Source: Biscogniauxia marginata (lineage: Eukaryota > Ascomycota > Sordariomycetes > Xylariales > Xylariaceae). Taken from it: a DNA stretch of 64,000 bases. The position numbers were made by a program, and so were the translations under genes. The stretch lies in contig MU404113.1 of NCBI GenBank assembly GCA_022695795.1, positions 1-64,000 on the forward strand, in the 5' to 3' direction. The notes under the pieces are model-generated. The model did not search any database and was not told the DNA's origin. It worked only from the letters and a program-made list of their open reading frames with translations. Of the stretch, positions 12,726-24,771 are shown piece after piece; within the stretch, counting starts at the first letter, position 1, and every line of letters begins with the position of its first letter.

Positions 12726-15594
12726 CTCAGTGGTATTACCTAGGTACTATCTAGAGTATAAGAATACTTACTTGCCAAGCGACTGGTACCGGCGCACTGA
12801 TTGTCTAAGTTAGAAGTCGCGTCTAAATGCAGACCGGCGAGGGTTAATTATTTATTATACAGAGCTGTCGAACGGCACGACATATCGAACCACCACATAT
12901 GGCCAATATTCATGGAATTGGTATACGCTTTGGGCAGGTGCACGTACGGACACGACATTCTTGGCCGGTATTATTATCCGAGATGAATGATGGCTGTTAG
13001 CGACGGATGGGCTCATGGAGCTAGGATGAACCGGGAAGGTCCCCTAGCTATCTTTATGACAGCCCGTGTTGAGGGGGTTCAGTCGCTGATCCAGACCTGC
13101 AGATAAGAAGCGTCATTGATGGGCTTCTATTCGCCATGGGAGAAACCTAATTCGAAGCTTTAAGTTACTCACATCTTCGTAAATACAATCTCTACCTACT
13201 TAAGTGATATTAGCCCCTGCGCAGCACATACCAACTACCACCCCTGTTTCCCCCGCATCACAATTAGTTGCTGGAACTTGCAATTCAATCTGTAGTTGAC
13301 CATGGGATTACATGTACGTAGTTGATACTTCGAACCTGAAAGAGTTGAGGGCATCAACTCTCTAATAATCTGAAGAGAGCTTAACCCTTTCTCTATACCA
13401 GTTACATAGCTACCAGATGTATGTTACGTATTCTTTAAAGTATTGCGAAGGCTCAGTAACTTGTTGATAACTCCCTAGGTACCTACCTAAACCTAGGTAA
13501 TAATGGTTTGTGGAACAGGCTTAATATACATCAAATTCGACACTACTTTTCCTTGCTACATAAGCCAGTAATATAAGTACATGATCAGAGATCACTTCAT
13601 CAACTAAGTTTTGGAATAGGGAAGTCCCAATACCATCGCAGGCGTATATATACATACCTAGGTAGGTATCATAGGTTATTAAAATGAATGAATCAATAGG
13701 TAGGTATACAGTTAGTTATCCACCTAAGCAACCGCCCCGCCTAACTCTACATCCTTGCGCCTAGTGCAACTCCTCACACCTTTATACCATTACGGTTTAC
13801 CATCTTCATCTGCCAAGCTAGCTTAGAAACTTAGTATCGGTATACCCCGAGGCGAACCTGTATATCATTAGTATGAGTAGTCCTTACTGATCACCTCAGA
13901 AAACTGTCCCTTATAAATATAAGCGTTTATGGTATAAAAGAAAAAAAGTCAAGCATAGGTGAGGAATAGACCTATATCAAGGATTAAGGATGCGCGCACT
14001 AGACTTTGGTCTTCACGGAAGTTCAAGGGCAGCGAGCGAGAAAAGAAATTGTTCGAATTGATGATCATCGGTGAATATCCCTCTATTCTTTTACATACAA
14101 ATGGAAAATAGAGGCACTGATCCTAACCACAACCTAAGAAGATCGCGTCCCAACACAACAGGAAAATCCAGAGGATGGTCAGTTAGATTATCGGTGTTAT
14201 TGTAGCTTCCCTTAGAACTTCTCGATGTGTTCGTGCCTCATAGGAGGTCTAAACGGAGCATTAGCACGAGGTGTTGTGTTTTGTTTTGTTTTGACTGGCT
14301 GCTGGGAGTTGAGGGGAGGCTCGGCTCTGTTTGGCTGCTTCGAGTCGACGACCTTGTGTTAAACATATTTTGTTGCAAATGTTGAGTGATTGAAGGCTTC
14401 CCTGATATTTTGGCATTTTGGTTTGCTTTAGAGAAGGCGGCCTGGTGATGATGAGCGCCACTACTTCCTAGCCTCTTGATAAATGACTGCTTATAATACT
14501 TAAAGGTTAACATTATATGTAATATACTTATATGCATTAACCGGTTATTAAGCTCGTGTTATTAAGGTCCCTTATTATATTTCTAAGCCTCTCTTATATA
14601 TTTGAGATTAGTTAATTAAAGAACCTTATTAACTTTGCTATTTATATAAGCTTTATTTCTTTTTTACTTTAAATATTATTAGTTATAAATATATATTTAA
14701 TATTAACGTATAAATGAGATATAGTTTTAATATTGAAATACCTCTTTAAATAGTTATAAAAGTTGTATATACCAAACTAATTATTTAAATGGGGATAAAT
14801 ACATTATATGTAACACGGGACTGAGTATATTTAAGGTGTCACCCAAGCGGTTTATTTTAAGTAAGATCCAGATATGGGATGTCAGCTGGGTTCTCGTCGA
14901 AGGTTAAAGCACCCCCGGTATCACCGAGCGCCCATTTACCAAGGTAATAAATATTACGATTTAGTAAGTCGTTTAGATTGTACAGAATCGTGTTTCTCGT
15001 CTCTTTAACTTTGATGTTACCAAGACCTAGTCACACCATTATATACTAAATGGGCCTTGCCTTGGGACGACAACATGATAAATGAAACCAACAATAAGGT
15101 TTACTGAGATAAAGAGCCAGCTAAATACCTATTTATTACTTCACATAAGCTCTGACTGAGAAACTAGTATGGACAGCTTGCCTCGCTACCTGTGTATGGG
15201 CCTAAGAAGTGGGTTGAACAAAGCGGAGGATGACTGATTTAACCTTCGTTTTATTTGTGTAATTGTGTAACTCTGTGGATGTGTTTGAGATACTTAACCA
15301 ACACTCTCTTGGCATTTTTTGTTTGTAGTGACTCACATGCTCTTCGTCGCTAATTGTGGGACATCAGGTGGACAGAGTGAGTGAGATGAGACTGATTGCG
15401 CTAGCTACTTAAACCTGGGACCATACTCGGGTTGCCTCTTGATGTAGCTTCACTGTAATTATATATCGGACTTCGGAGAATCACTTCAGGAAAGTTAACC
15501 CAAGTTATATCGATACGTTACTATCTCTTATAACTCGAATATAAATGATACCGCTTTAGAATGCAGAGCCTCTCGCGGGGTGAAAGTTCAAAAG
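12726..15594. other. gene-free stretch with TAGGTA-type repeats and a small A+T-rich patch
   Basis: No gene is supported. The segment 13470-13720 contains several copies of the CTAGGTAGGTA/TACCTACCTA motif that recurs between genes in this window. From about 14470 to 14830 the sequence becomes strongly A+T-rich and may be a short RIP-degraded repeat remnant. A short minus-strand frame at 14238-14537 lacks any recognised motif. Confidence 0.55.
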
Positions 15595-17187
15595 ATGAGT
15601 GACCCGTCTTCTAACTCTAGATACATTTCATGATAATAGGGATGTGGAGGAAAACATCGACAGAATACTTGAAGAGTTTTGTGCAAAGAGACGACTGGGG
15701 GATTTTGCTGAGGCTAAATTGTACTTCTCCAGGAACTTACAAGACCATATCCACAAACCTCACGTTCTTGTACAATATGCAGAGATGCTGCTAGAACAAG
15801 GCGACTACAAAACTATTGCCCAGCTCGCGAAACCGCCTATGTACGAAGGAGATGTCGACGAGACAAACGGCGAAGACGTGCTTCTCAAGACGTACTGGGA
15901 ACTCATCTATGTCTTCGTCGTTTGCCATAACCCCGGTTCCTGCGATGCCAGACTCGATAAAATACCGGACACTATTGAGAGTCTTCGTACTTCTATAGAT
16001 ATTGAGAAGAAGGATATTAGTTCAACTGAGGTTAGTATGATTGTGTCAGTTGATATAACACATTGCTAAGTAGTTAGATCAAAATGCTTGCCCTACTTTA
16101 TCGTCTTAGTGGTCTCCCGCGCATATCCACGTGATACGAGGGGCTAGCTTCGAGATTACGGGAGCTATTTCCTTCGGATTTCCACTACAAGCTGTATAGT
16201 ATTCTTCGCAACCGGGAAGAACTATGGGACCTGCGCGATATTGTTGTGGCTAGGATAGAAGTTGAGAATCCAATCGCCACCATATACGACCTAGCCGATC
16301 GCTCACTCGTTCAAGTGCCTTTAGGTAGGGCACCGCGCTGGGTACTTGCTCCGGACATTCCAGGCTGGGCAAGGCATTACTTGCCCCCAAGTAGCAAGTA
16401 TAGCCTATCGAAGACACTCAGTCTGTTGGATATACTCAGTTCTCTCGTTTTGAGCTACAGGTTGGAGTGGAAGGCGCCAACTGAGATAATTAAAGATATA
16501 TTGGGTCTGTCTACTTCATTTGCGGACTTAATCTTAAAAAATGACCCTCAGAATACGAAGACACGGTCATTCATGAGATGGATGCTAGCACAGGTCCAAT
16601 TTGCAACGGGCAAACATAAAAGTCTGGTCGAGTCAGTACTTGCGCCATTATCAGGAGTATACTTCTATGTACGGAAGCAGAGATTCCGTCAATATGTTCC
16701 GATGGGAATTGAAAATCCAGGTTGGAAGTTTCAGGGTGTTGACTCCAAGTTTAACGAGTATTTGAAAACGGTTCTGAAAACATCAAAGAGACTTAGTGAC
16801 TATGAGACTGAAACAAAAGTTCTGGAGGAGCTCATACACATAACCTCAGATCCATTGGAGGAGTTTGAGGCGCTTAGCAAACTACAAGAGCTGACTCGGG
16901 GCGATATGTACGGTTATTCGCACACGTTGCCTTCAATGTATTTGATATCAGATACTGAAGAATCTAAGAGGACATTGAAAGCAAAGATTACGGAGCTGTT
17001 TTCTATTCCAGGATTCACCGAATGTCTGAGTAGCTCACAGATCTGGGTTCTTCACATGTTCCAATACGTGCTGGAAAGCGAGAAATCGGCGGTGGAGCAA
17101 GCTTCTAGAAGAGTAGCCGAGAGCTTTGAACAACTTCCTGGGGGACTGAAAGAAATGATTATTGATGTGAAGTGGCCTGCCCATTAA
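15595..17187 (+). pseudogene. TPR-like fungal conserved hypothetical family, start broken by frameshift
   Basis: This resembles a large, uncharacterised family of filamentous-fungal proteins with helical-repeat (TPR-like) content; no function is known. The body reads 15599-16034 and 16148-17187, joined by a 113-nt intron (GTATGA donor, GGGCTAG acceptor), giving about 490 residues with an intact C-terminus. The N-terminal helical block begins DNRDVEENIDRILEEFC and continues RRLGDFAEAKLYF, typical of helical repeats. The natural ATG at 15595 opens MSDPSSNSRYIS and then meets TGA, while the conserved block continues in another frame that has no ATG before it (only a GTG at 15599). A one- or two-base indel near 15632 would explain this. 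The rest shows no internal stop, so the damage may be recent, or an unannotated upstream exon may exist. Confidence 0.6.
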
Positions 17188-18254
17188 GAAAGCTGTGAAT
17201 CACAAGGACTACAGCTTGACAGAGCTGGGTACCAGGGCGAACAGGGTAGACTAGGCTTTGAAGAAAGGAAGGATAGGAATATAATATGGTAAAGATACTA
17301 AGATTCCTCCCCGCGTGTCCGTAAACTGCTGACATTTTCGCGGACGAGTAGAAATATGAGACCCCCTATCGAGGAAGATACCGCGATAAACAAACAGGGT
17401 CACAAGAAAAGCAAGCCGTCGAGAGTGCAAAGCCCAGAGAGCTCAAGACAGAGCTAGCCGAGGACCATGAGACGAAACCACTACTTCGACGCAAGTATTA
17501 ATAACTGAAGCATGCAGATAGTAGTCAGGTCCAAAGGGGACTCATCTCGTACTGACACCAGCAACCACGCAGAGCGTGAAGGATTTCAGTGAAAACGGGA
17601 AGAAAGCCGTATCACGCATATCCGAAGGAATCTAATAAAGTCTTAAGATATTCACACTTACGAGGTCCTAGCGGCAGAAAAAAAAAAAGGTCCCCTTAAT
17701 GCCATTCATTACAAATCAACGGTGTGGATAGGTTGATATCTTTCGAGAATTTCTCTTTCCTTTCCTTTTTGGTACAGGCAATGTCGATGTCGACATTATT
17801 AGCCAAGACCAAAATAAGAGAGAAGCGTCAGAGTCACATGCCTACCTATATATACAACTAGAAGGGTTCAGATAATAGTTGGTTCTTGCTAGGGAAGCAC
17901 CATCTCTCAGCATCTATATCATATTACAATTTCATTATTTCTCTAGCAACACATTGTCCAGTGCCCACTCGTGGCCCTTATTGTGCTCGGAGACCGCAAA
18001 ACGATAATACCAAGATGATATGCATCGTAAGAACATGTCCGCAATAAGGAATCTGACTGAATGATAGATAAAACATATCATAATTGGAAGTTTTCGCATC
18101 ACAAGCAAGTTTTACCCATGCCGATGCAAATCCCAAAATTTTCGCAACTCCAGCGACCGATCTATCTATACCTAATCTTACCCTAAATTCACTATACAAT
18201 TTATAATACACCCGGCCTTCTATTAGTACATCTATCTAACATATATCACACCAC
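17188..18254. other. intergenic region
   Basis: About 1.1 kb without a supported gene, between the end of the TPR-like gene and the end of the BCS1-like gene, so it should hold the 3' ends of both convergent transcripts. One short A run lies at about 17679-17688. Confidence 0.5.
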
Positions 18255-19772
18255 TTATTGCGATTTCCCCTCCTCGACGATTTCAATATCCTCATCGAGT
18301 GACGCTTTAGACATTTCCTTTTCGACCCAGCTGGAGACACTCGAAGCGGCGTCGGTAGCGCTGTCCAAGTACAACTGGAAGAATGCCTGTAGCTGCGAAG
18401 GCGTGAACGTATCTTCCGGTATCTGTTTCGAAAACTGCGAGGCGAGCTTCTTCAGATACTCGGGATCCCTTAGTGGGTCTTTCTCCGTACCTGTGCCGTC
18501 CGGTATTGATACTAGGGAGGTATCGATATCTGGCGTAAACATCCGGAGAAACATTTGCTCTGCCGACTTTCGGCTGATGTTTCCAAGGAGGATCTTCATG
18601 TCAACGCGGCCAGGCCGTACCAATGCGCTATCTAGCCGTTCTGGCTTGTTGGTTGTCATTATCACGATGCGGCCCTCCTGAGACCCGACGCCGTCCAACA
18701 CGTTGAGTAAACCGGAGAGCGTACAGTTTGATCTGTTCAGATTTTGGTGTTCAGTGGGTTTCTCTGACTCCCGCTCGACCCAGATAGCGTCGATGTCCTC
18801 AAGGAGGACAATGCACTGGGGCGGGATCTCTAGGAACATCTGCTCCAGGTCCTGGTCTGCCGCTACACTAGGGACCTTGACTTCGTACAGGTCGAGGCCA
18901 AACTCACCGGCTAGGGCGGTGGATAGCGACGATTTCCCAGTTCCCGGGGGCCCGTAGAACAAGTACCCTCTGCGATAAGGCATACTGCGGCTCTGGTAGC
19001 GTCTCTTAGTCTTAGGGTCCAAATACTTTCTGATGTCGGCTAGAAGGTCCTGCTTGACCCCATCATCGAAATGAACCGTTTCAAGGCGGCGGATCGGCTT
19101 GCGCGACTTGGGCTGCCAAGACATACCGTAACGATCTCGTGCGTATATGATGACGAAATATTGCGCCTGGGTGTCGGCATATTCCTGGCAGGTTTGGATG
19201 AGTCTCCTGATCGGTTCTGTAGATCGCCCGATACAGCCGATGGTGAGCTCTTCCCCGCCGATACCGTCGTAGGCAGGGTCGCCCATCGACGCGTTGAAGC
19301 TGTCAAGCGAACGTGTAACTACGAACACATTGCCCCCATGCCAGAACCACGTCGTCTCAAAGTGAGGCAGATATTGCACATCGCGGCGCGTCTTCTTAAG
19401 CTGCGCGGCTCTGTCTGCTGCAGCTCCAGCTTGAATTTGTGTGCGTGCCGTGAAAGACCGGATACTTCGCGTTTGGATAACGTTTGCTATGACCCAACTT
19501 GTGACATTTCTATTCAGCGGATCCCGGCCAGGAATGGTCACAGAGGCTATGAAGAACTGTCGTATCCAACCATACACATCGTGCCAGGCCGCCCTCAGGA
19601 AGCGCCAGGCCGCCGGAGCCGCGCCAACGCACGCGACTAGGGAGCCCAGGCGGGTTATGTCGAGGTCGGATGCCCAGCGGCGGACTATGTCTCTCATAAA
19701 TCCAAGGCCATGGACTGATGGATCGAGAAGCCAGTGATTTGCTCCAATGCCAACGTAAAGAGGTTGAGCCAT
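18255..19772 (-). CDS. BCS1-like AAA ATPase, mitochondrial inner-membrane type
   Basis: AAA+ ATPase related to Bcs1, which moves the folded Rieske protein across the mitochondrial inner membrane. Single exon of 505 residues. The start is the ATG at 19772; the frame is open for 15 more codons upstream but without an ATG. An N-terminal hydrophobic segment (around residues 35-55) and a BCS1_N domain precede the AAA core. Walker A GPPGTGKSS starts at about residue 274, Walker B is IVLLEDIDAI, sensor-1 lies in IVIMTTNKPERLD, and RPGRVD carries the arginine finger. The tail is acidic. Pezizomycotina usually have several divergent BCS1-like copies besides the housekeeping one. This N-terminus and the acidic tail make it likely to be one of the extra copies; which membrane it acts at is inference. 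Confidence 0.88.
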   Translation of the reverse strand: MAQPLYVGIGANHWLLDPSVHGLGFMRDIVRRWASDLDITRLGSLVACVGAAPAAWRFLRAAWHDVYGWIRQFFIASVTIPGRDPLNRNVTSWVIANVIQTRSIRSFTARTQIQAGAAADRAAQLKKTRRDVQYLPHFETTWFWHGGNVFVVTRSLDSFNASMGDPAYDGIGGEELTIGCIGRSTEPIRRLIQTCQEYADTQAQYFVIIYARDRYGMSWQPKSRKPIRRLETVHFDDGVKQDLLADIRKYLDPKTKRRYQSRSMPYRRGYLFYGPPGTGKSSLSTALAGEFGLDLYEVKVPSVAADQDLEQMFLEIPPQCIVLLEDIDAIWVERESEKPTEHQNLNRSNCTLSGLLNVLDGVGSQEGRIVIMTTNKPERLDSALVRPGRVDMKILLGNISRKSAEQMFLRMFTPDIDTSLVSIPDGTGTEKDPLRDPEYLKKLASQFSKQIPEDTFTPSQLQAFFQLYLDSATDAASSVSSWVEKEMSKASLDEDIEIVEEGKSQ

Positions 19773-21185
19773 TCTAGGGGATGCCGATCCTAGACCACCG
19801 GCTGGGACGCGCTCCAACGGCGCGGCGCGCGTCCTAAACTGAAGTTGGTGATCACCGGACGCCCTACTGTGAGGAATGGAATATTACAAAGACCACATAA
19901 GAAATGGACGTTCAGTCTATTATTGATAATCCAATCACCCCATAGTATACAATGGAACTCTAGTCGCTGCTTAGTGTAGGATTCCGGCGTAGGACGGTGA
20001 GCAAGTTTCTTGGTAGGTAGGACTGTTAGGTGAGGTATAGTGGACGCCACGTGCACTGCCACCCTTTCACCTAGGGCGACCTCAGCAGGTAGGTTAGCCA
20101 CAACAGTGAGGCACTCTCCCGGTACTTACCTCCAGCTTAGGTACCTACCTATATTTAGGTAAGCGAGTGGTCTGTGCATCAAACACTTATACCTGGTATT
20201 GACCTGTCAGGAGACTTCATGTTTCGTTCAATAGCTTCAACACTTTCTAGTAATACGTAAGGTACCTACACTATTTATAAATCCATAAGTACCCGCAAGC
20301 TTTAACGGGCTGGATTGTAAATCCCGGGTTTTGATTATTACTACAGTCACTTAACACCAAGAAGCATTCAGGACATGTTTCCTGGCCTATCTATCCGGAA
20401 TTACTGGTACACGACGACGCAAGCTACAGAGGGCGAGGAGGTGCAGAGGAGAATCCTTGATTAACTACTGAGGAGACTAGAGCGTCAACGAGTTTCAAGG
20501 CCTTCGTAGTCTTTCAATATTTAGTCTACCTTGTTCTACCGATACTGTTACGTAGCAACCGATAGATATATCCCCACGCTACCGCTTCAACCCAACAGGT
20601 GCTATATATAGCCGGTATCGCTACTCGTTGAGACTCGAGCAGGAAAGTTAACTGCTCGTGGTAAACTGCAGAGCCCTTTCAGCTATTCTAGGGTTAGGCC
20701 AAGACGCCATCGCGATAAAGATGCATTCGGATAGATCCAGTCAGGTTACTCAACAGATGTTAAAGTGTGGGTTGGGACGAGCTTGGCACTATAAGTGGTG
20801 GCTATGCTACATATACACACATCACGTCGTATCGACAGCAGCATCGGCCAAGGTTCAACGTGCGTCCCCAGCTGCCAAACAGGACCACTATACACGTGTG
20901 CTCCAGAGCTTCATCTTGACCTCTCACATGCCAGAGAGTCGAATCGCGGGAGAACAAGATGTTTCAGATCGCAGCTAACGTCCCGTCTGGGGGAAAGCGT
21001 TGCATCGCAGTCTTGGCCGTCGCTACTTTATACTCTTGGCTCAGCTAACATACAATGGCTGTGCTTTCTCGACCTCGTAACTATAGTCTTGCGTCCGGCA
21101 TCTCGCTACTACAGAGATGACCTATACCCAACCAGATGGCGGAGAGAACTAGAGTCCAGAGCAGAATTCGGTACAGGTCTATTAG
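19773..21185. other. intergenic region with TAGGTA-type motifs
   Basis: No gene is supported. The motif TTAGGTACCTACCTA and variants occur around 20135-20160 and 20261-20272. Short plus-strand frames between 20658 and 21196 show neither start context nor domain. Confidence 0.5.
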
Positions 21186-21443
21186 TTGTCAGATAAACAC
21201 GCACTCTTAGCAGACCTCGACCGCCTCGGCGAGGACGTAGACGAGTCGCAAGCCCGTATCTGCGGCTTCGTGGTCTTGGGATGGTCTATAATTATCATCG
21301 TCCTAGCTCATTACTATAAGAATCCCTCTATTGCCCTTATAACTTTGCTTCTATCGTGTTCATACCTCATTAGTTTAAGCCAAGATCAGTATACGCTTCA
21401 ACGTCAGTATAAGCTCGCCATCAACAGTCTACTAAAACCTTGA
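21186..21443 (+). other. possible exon or relic encoding a small two-helix membrane protein
   Basis: An 85-codon frame with no ATG (it opens after TTGTCAG, which could be a splice acceptor). It begins with an acidic Leu-rich stretch (ALLADLDRLGEDVDE), followed by two hydrophobic segments of about 18-20 residues separated by YYKNPS, and ends with a charged tail and TGA, 55 bases before the next start codon. The pattern looks protein-like but I recognise no family. It may be the last exon of a gene whose upstream part is degraded. Confidence 0.25.
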
Positions 21444-21498
21444 TCACCAAAACACACACCAGGAACAGACTCGAACAAGTACAACCCTACCTGCAACC

Positions 21499-22176
21499 AT
21501 GCTTCTCCAGTCACTTGTCTTCCTCCTCTCGATCGCCGCACTCGGTGCTGCGGAGAACACCGTAGAGCGAGACGATGTGCCCCGCGCCTGCTTGCAAACC
21601 TGCCAATACACCATCGACCTCACGGCCCGGTGCGACCGGTCGACGGACGACGACGATGCCTACCGCCCCTGCGTCTGCGGTGAGTCGAACGCCCGTGCCC
21701 GCATCGAGGAGTGCGCCGCGTGCGTCAGGCAGAACGGCATGCGCGACCCGGACGACAACGACGTCGCGGACCTCATGGACGACTGCGGCTGGGACTTCAA
21801 CCAAGCAACTGGTAGCTGTAAGGGTTTTTTTCTTCCTTATTTTTCTTCTTTTTCATTTCCCTTTGGCTTTTGGTTAGGGCGTTCTTAGATACGGCGTAGG
21901 TGGTCCTCGTTGAATAATCTGTACTAACGTATAAAAGTCTCTTCCTCTTCCTCTACCCCGACTCAGACCCAGACCCAGACCCAGACCACGCCGACGCAGA
22001 CTACCGTCGTGGTCACCTCCTCTTCTAGCCTGGTTACGTTGACCACTAGCATGGCCGGAGCTGAAACCACGACGGATAGTGCGTCCTCCACGCCGACTGG
22101 CGCGGCTCCGATTGCTACGGCAGGTGTGTTCCCTCTCGTGGCCGGCTTGATTGTGGGACTCCCTATCCTGCTCTGA
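21499..22176 (+). CDS. GPI-anchored, eight-cysteine (CFEM-like) secreted protein
   Basis: Predicted cell-surface protein. Exons 21499-21817 and 21938-22176 (120-nt intron with a TACTAAC branch site) give 185 residues. It starts with a signal peptide (residues 1-18). A compact domain with eight cysteines follows, spaced C-x3-C-x9-C-x12-C-x-C-x11-C-x2-C-x20-C. This resembles, but does not strictly match, the CFEM domain that binds haem or acts at the host interface in fungi. The second exon encodes a Ser/Thr-rich stalk with TQ repeats and a C-terminal hydrophobic tail after small residues, typical of a GPI attachment signal. The acidic run STDDDD lies between cysteines 3 and 4. The role (haem uptake, adhesion or effector) is not shown by sequence alone. 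Confidence 0.82.
21818..21937 (+). other. intron of the GPI protein gene
   Basis: GTAAGG donor followed by a long pyrimidine run, TACTAAC branch site, AAAAG acceptor. Splicing joins the Cys domain to the Ser/Thr stalk in phase 1. Confidence 0.8.
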
Positions 22177-22988
22177 AAGTCGTAATGGGATGAGGGAATA
22201 AGCTTCTTAAGGAGATTCTTGCTTCGGGGGGGATGACTGTGATATATTGGTACACAGCTCTCCCCCAGTATTACATTCAAATATATTTTTCTGGGGGCAT
22301 TTTTCGAGCACGAGTAACGGCGATACGACACATTCCTTTATTTTTATTCTTTAATAGTCTCTGATCAGTCATTAACTTTTTTTTTTGTAAAGCTGTGAGG
22401 GTATAAAGATTTCTTCAAGCAAACAAAGAATCAGAATCACAGGTCTTTTCTCGTGGCGTATTAGTACATGGCATCTTGACCACAACCAGTACATAAGATT
22501 TAATCGAAGAATCATTTTCTCTACACCGAAATCCCTTTACATCAAGTTTATTTGTGGTTGATTGTCCGGAGGATCACATTAAATTATTCATTATTAAAGA
22601 TGATATTCCGTCCCCCCGTTTCCCACTGAAGGGGGAGAGGTACTACGGTATTGCGTTTTGGTGTAAGTCTTTATTATTCTGTTTTGGCTATATCTTAGTA
22701 GTTTGGCTTGGGAACAATGGGCAACTCAATGGTCATCTACTAGCAGGTGTGTCTTCATTTTGTCCAGAGAATCTTCTAGCTCGCATTTCTTTTTGGCAAA
22801 GTCCTGTATTGATACTAAAGAGCGATGTACTGCGTGTATTCGACAACTCAAGGGCTTAATAGAGATGTGATTCAATCAGTACCAAACATATTTTCAGTCT
22901 GCTCTTCCATCTGGGAAACAACCGCGCCCTCGATCAACCACAGCAACGCAGCCTACAAGAACTCAGTCTCCTCCCTTTGAGACTCAAA
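22177..22988. other. intergenic region
   Basis: About 0.8 kb holding the 3' ends of two convergent genes. There is a T run at about 22379-22387. I see no further gene. Confidence 0.5.
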
Positions 22989-23422
22989 TCAGAAGCGTTC
23001 CTTGTCCTTGATTGGGACATCGGATCCAGTCGTCTTCTTGTATTGGCCACGAATGAAATCGGAGATCTGTTCATCTTTTGCTTGCTCGACGGCAGATTCG
23101 TTGGTCTGGTCTCCTTGGCCCAGGACGTGCTCCTGGACCCAATCGACTCCTGTAGGTCAAACCAAGTCAACTATATGGAATTTTCTGGCCGAGGGCTACG
23201 CTATGGTGGAGGTGGCCTGGGACCTATTGGTATAGTCCGAAAGGGGCACAACAAACCTTTGTCGAGTGCATCCTCCTTCTTCTCGCTTTCTTTGCCGCCA
23301 CCAGCCATTCCGTGTAGCTTATCGAGGAATCCACCGCTGGACTGTTCCTTCTGGCTTTCCTCTTGCTTCTTGCTCTCCTGCTCGTCCTTGGAGCCGCCGG
23401 TGACCTTGCTGATGAAGTCCAT
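22989..23422 (-). CDS. small charged conserved fungal protein (often labelled DNA damage-responsive protein 48)
   Basis: Two exons, 23422-23257 and 23149-22989, with a 107-nt intron, encode 108 residues. The protein is hydrophilic and rich in Lys, Glu, Gln and Ser, with two similar Gly-containing modules (MDFISKVTGG and GGFLDKLHGMAGGG). The C-terminal half reads GVDWVQEHVLGQGDQTNES, then EQISDFIRGQYKKTTG. It matches a widespread Pezizomycotina family of small stress-associated proteins that automatic annotation often calls DDR48-like, although it lacks the repeats of yeast Ddr48. There are no membrane segments or signal peptide. The cytosolic location and stress role are inferred from family labels only. 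Confidence 0.8.
23150..23256 (-). other. intron of the small charged protein gene
   Basis: GTTTGT donor and CTACAG acceptor on the minus strand, splitting a glycine codon (DKG|VDW). Both sides match the family continuously. Confidence 0.8.
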
Positions 23423-24399
23423 GGCTTAGCTGTTGTGGTCGACTCTATAGAATTTCTCTAGGATTGTTTGGGTTGTGCTAATAAGGGGATTAGGTGCTGG
23501 CAAGTTCCTATGACGTATTGATCGAAATGGAAAAAGAGTAGGGAAAGGTAAAGGTAGAATCGAAGGCGAGGCTGGGGAAGCAGTAGTAATTTAGGTACTT
23601 TAGGTACCTACCTAAACCGTAGACAAAGCTGAATCAGTGAGGAGCGAGAGGTGATGTCACAGTTTGAGACAAACAGCGCTTAGTGAGTCGGCGTCCTTGG
23701 CTATTCACCCAGTCTCCACTCCTTTGTCCCTAGCCAACACATCGTCGCACGAAAAAACAGGGTTCACGGCCTTGGCAGGTCAGTAGGCATTGGACAGTAT
23801 CTATCTTCCAGGCTTCCAGGCCCTGGAATTATTATCTTTAGCTCGTGTTCGTAGGCTCTTTCCCCGCAGCCTGTGCTCCTATAGTAAGACAAGACCCTCA
23901 CTAACATTTCAAGATCTCAGCTATCTGTCTGCCATGCCAGAATCATATGGCCAAGAATATAAGATTGTTAGTCATTCACTCCCGTAATACTATTTTTGTA
24001 CAAGTTCCTAATGGCATAGTTGGAATTGCAATGCTTGAGGAAGTACAAACCAAACTTGCAGGCACCTCAGGAGAGATTTATCGCACCAGATAGATTTCGG
24101 CGTATTTACCTAAATGTAGCTTCAGCTTACACTGTGCCGGGTTAAGTCAACATCACATGGTGTAAGCCACTGTTACGCAGCTTAGAATGGCCTGTTGGCG
24201 CAACTATAGTAATATCGCTGCCATTCAACTCGTCACTTGAGAGCAGGAGAATTACCTCCACATCCAAACTAGATTGAAGTATAATGGTAGCTTCAACATA
24301 TATAGGCACTCTTAGCGCTCATAAGATAGGGGTTGGTGTTTGACGACAACTTGTTCGCTACGACAAACGATGAACCTACTCGGTTTAAATTAATTAACG
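23423..24399. other. intergenic region upstream of the small charged protein, entering the A+T-rich island
   Basis: Contains the promoter of the minus-strand gene, including a TTTAGGTACCTACCTAAA motif near 23600. There is no other gene. Composition falls sharply in G+C after about 24400. Confidence 0.5.
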
Positions 24400-24771
24400 C
24401 CAACTTAGAGAGGGTTTGAAAACATAATATATACCTTAACGAGATAATCGCTATTTTTTATTAGTTTAATAAAGAAATCTCGGAATATTATCTAGTTATT
24501 TATATATAAAGGGAATTTATTATATATATAAATAAAAATAATAAAATATATTTTAAATATAATAAGAGATTTTAAATTAAATAATTAATAAATAATAAAA
24601 CGTAAAAGTTATAATGTATTATATAAGCAAGTAAATTATCGTAACGGTGCTTTATAGCCGTTGTATTAATAATTTAAAAGGTTAATAATTTCACTTATAA
24701 CAAGATTAAAGCTTTAAATTTCACTTTTATATAAACTAGCTACCCCGTGGCTAGCCTTTATAATATAAATA

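Noticed and set aside
20658..21196. Overlapping plus-strand frames upstream of the GPI protein gene
   Set aside because: Random-looking composition, no domain and no supporting introns.
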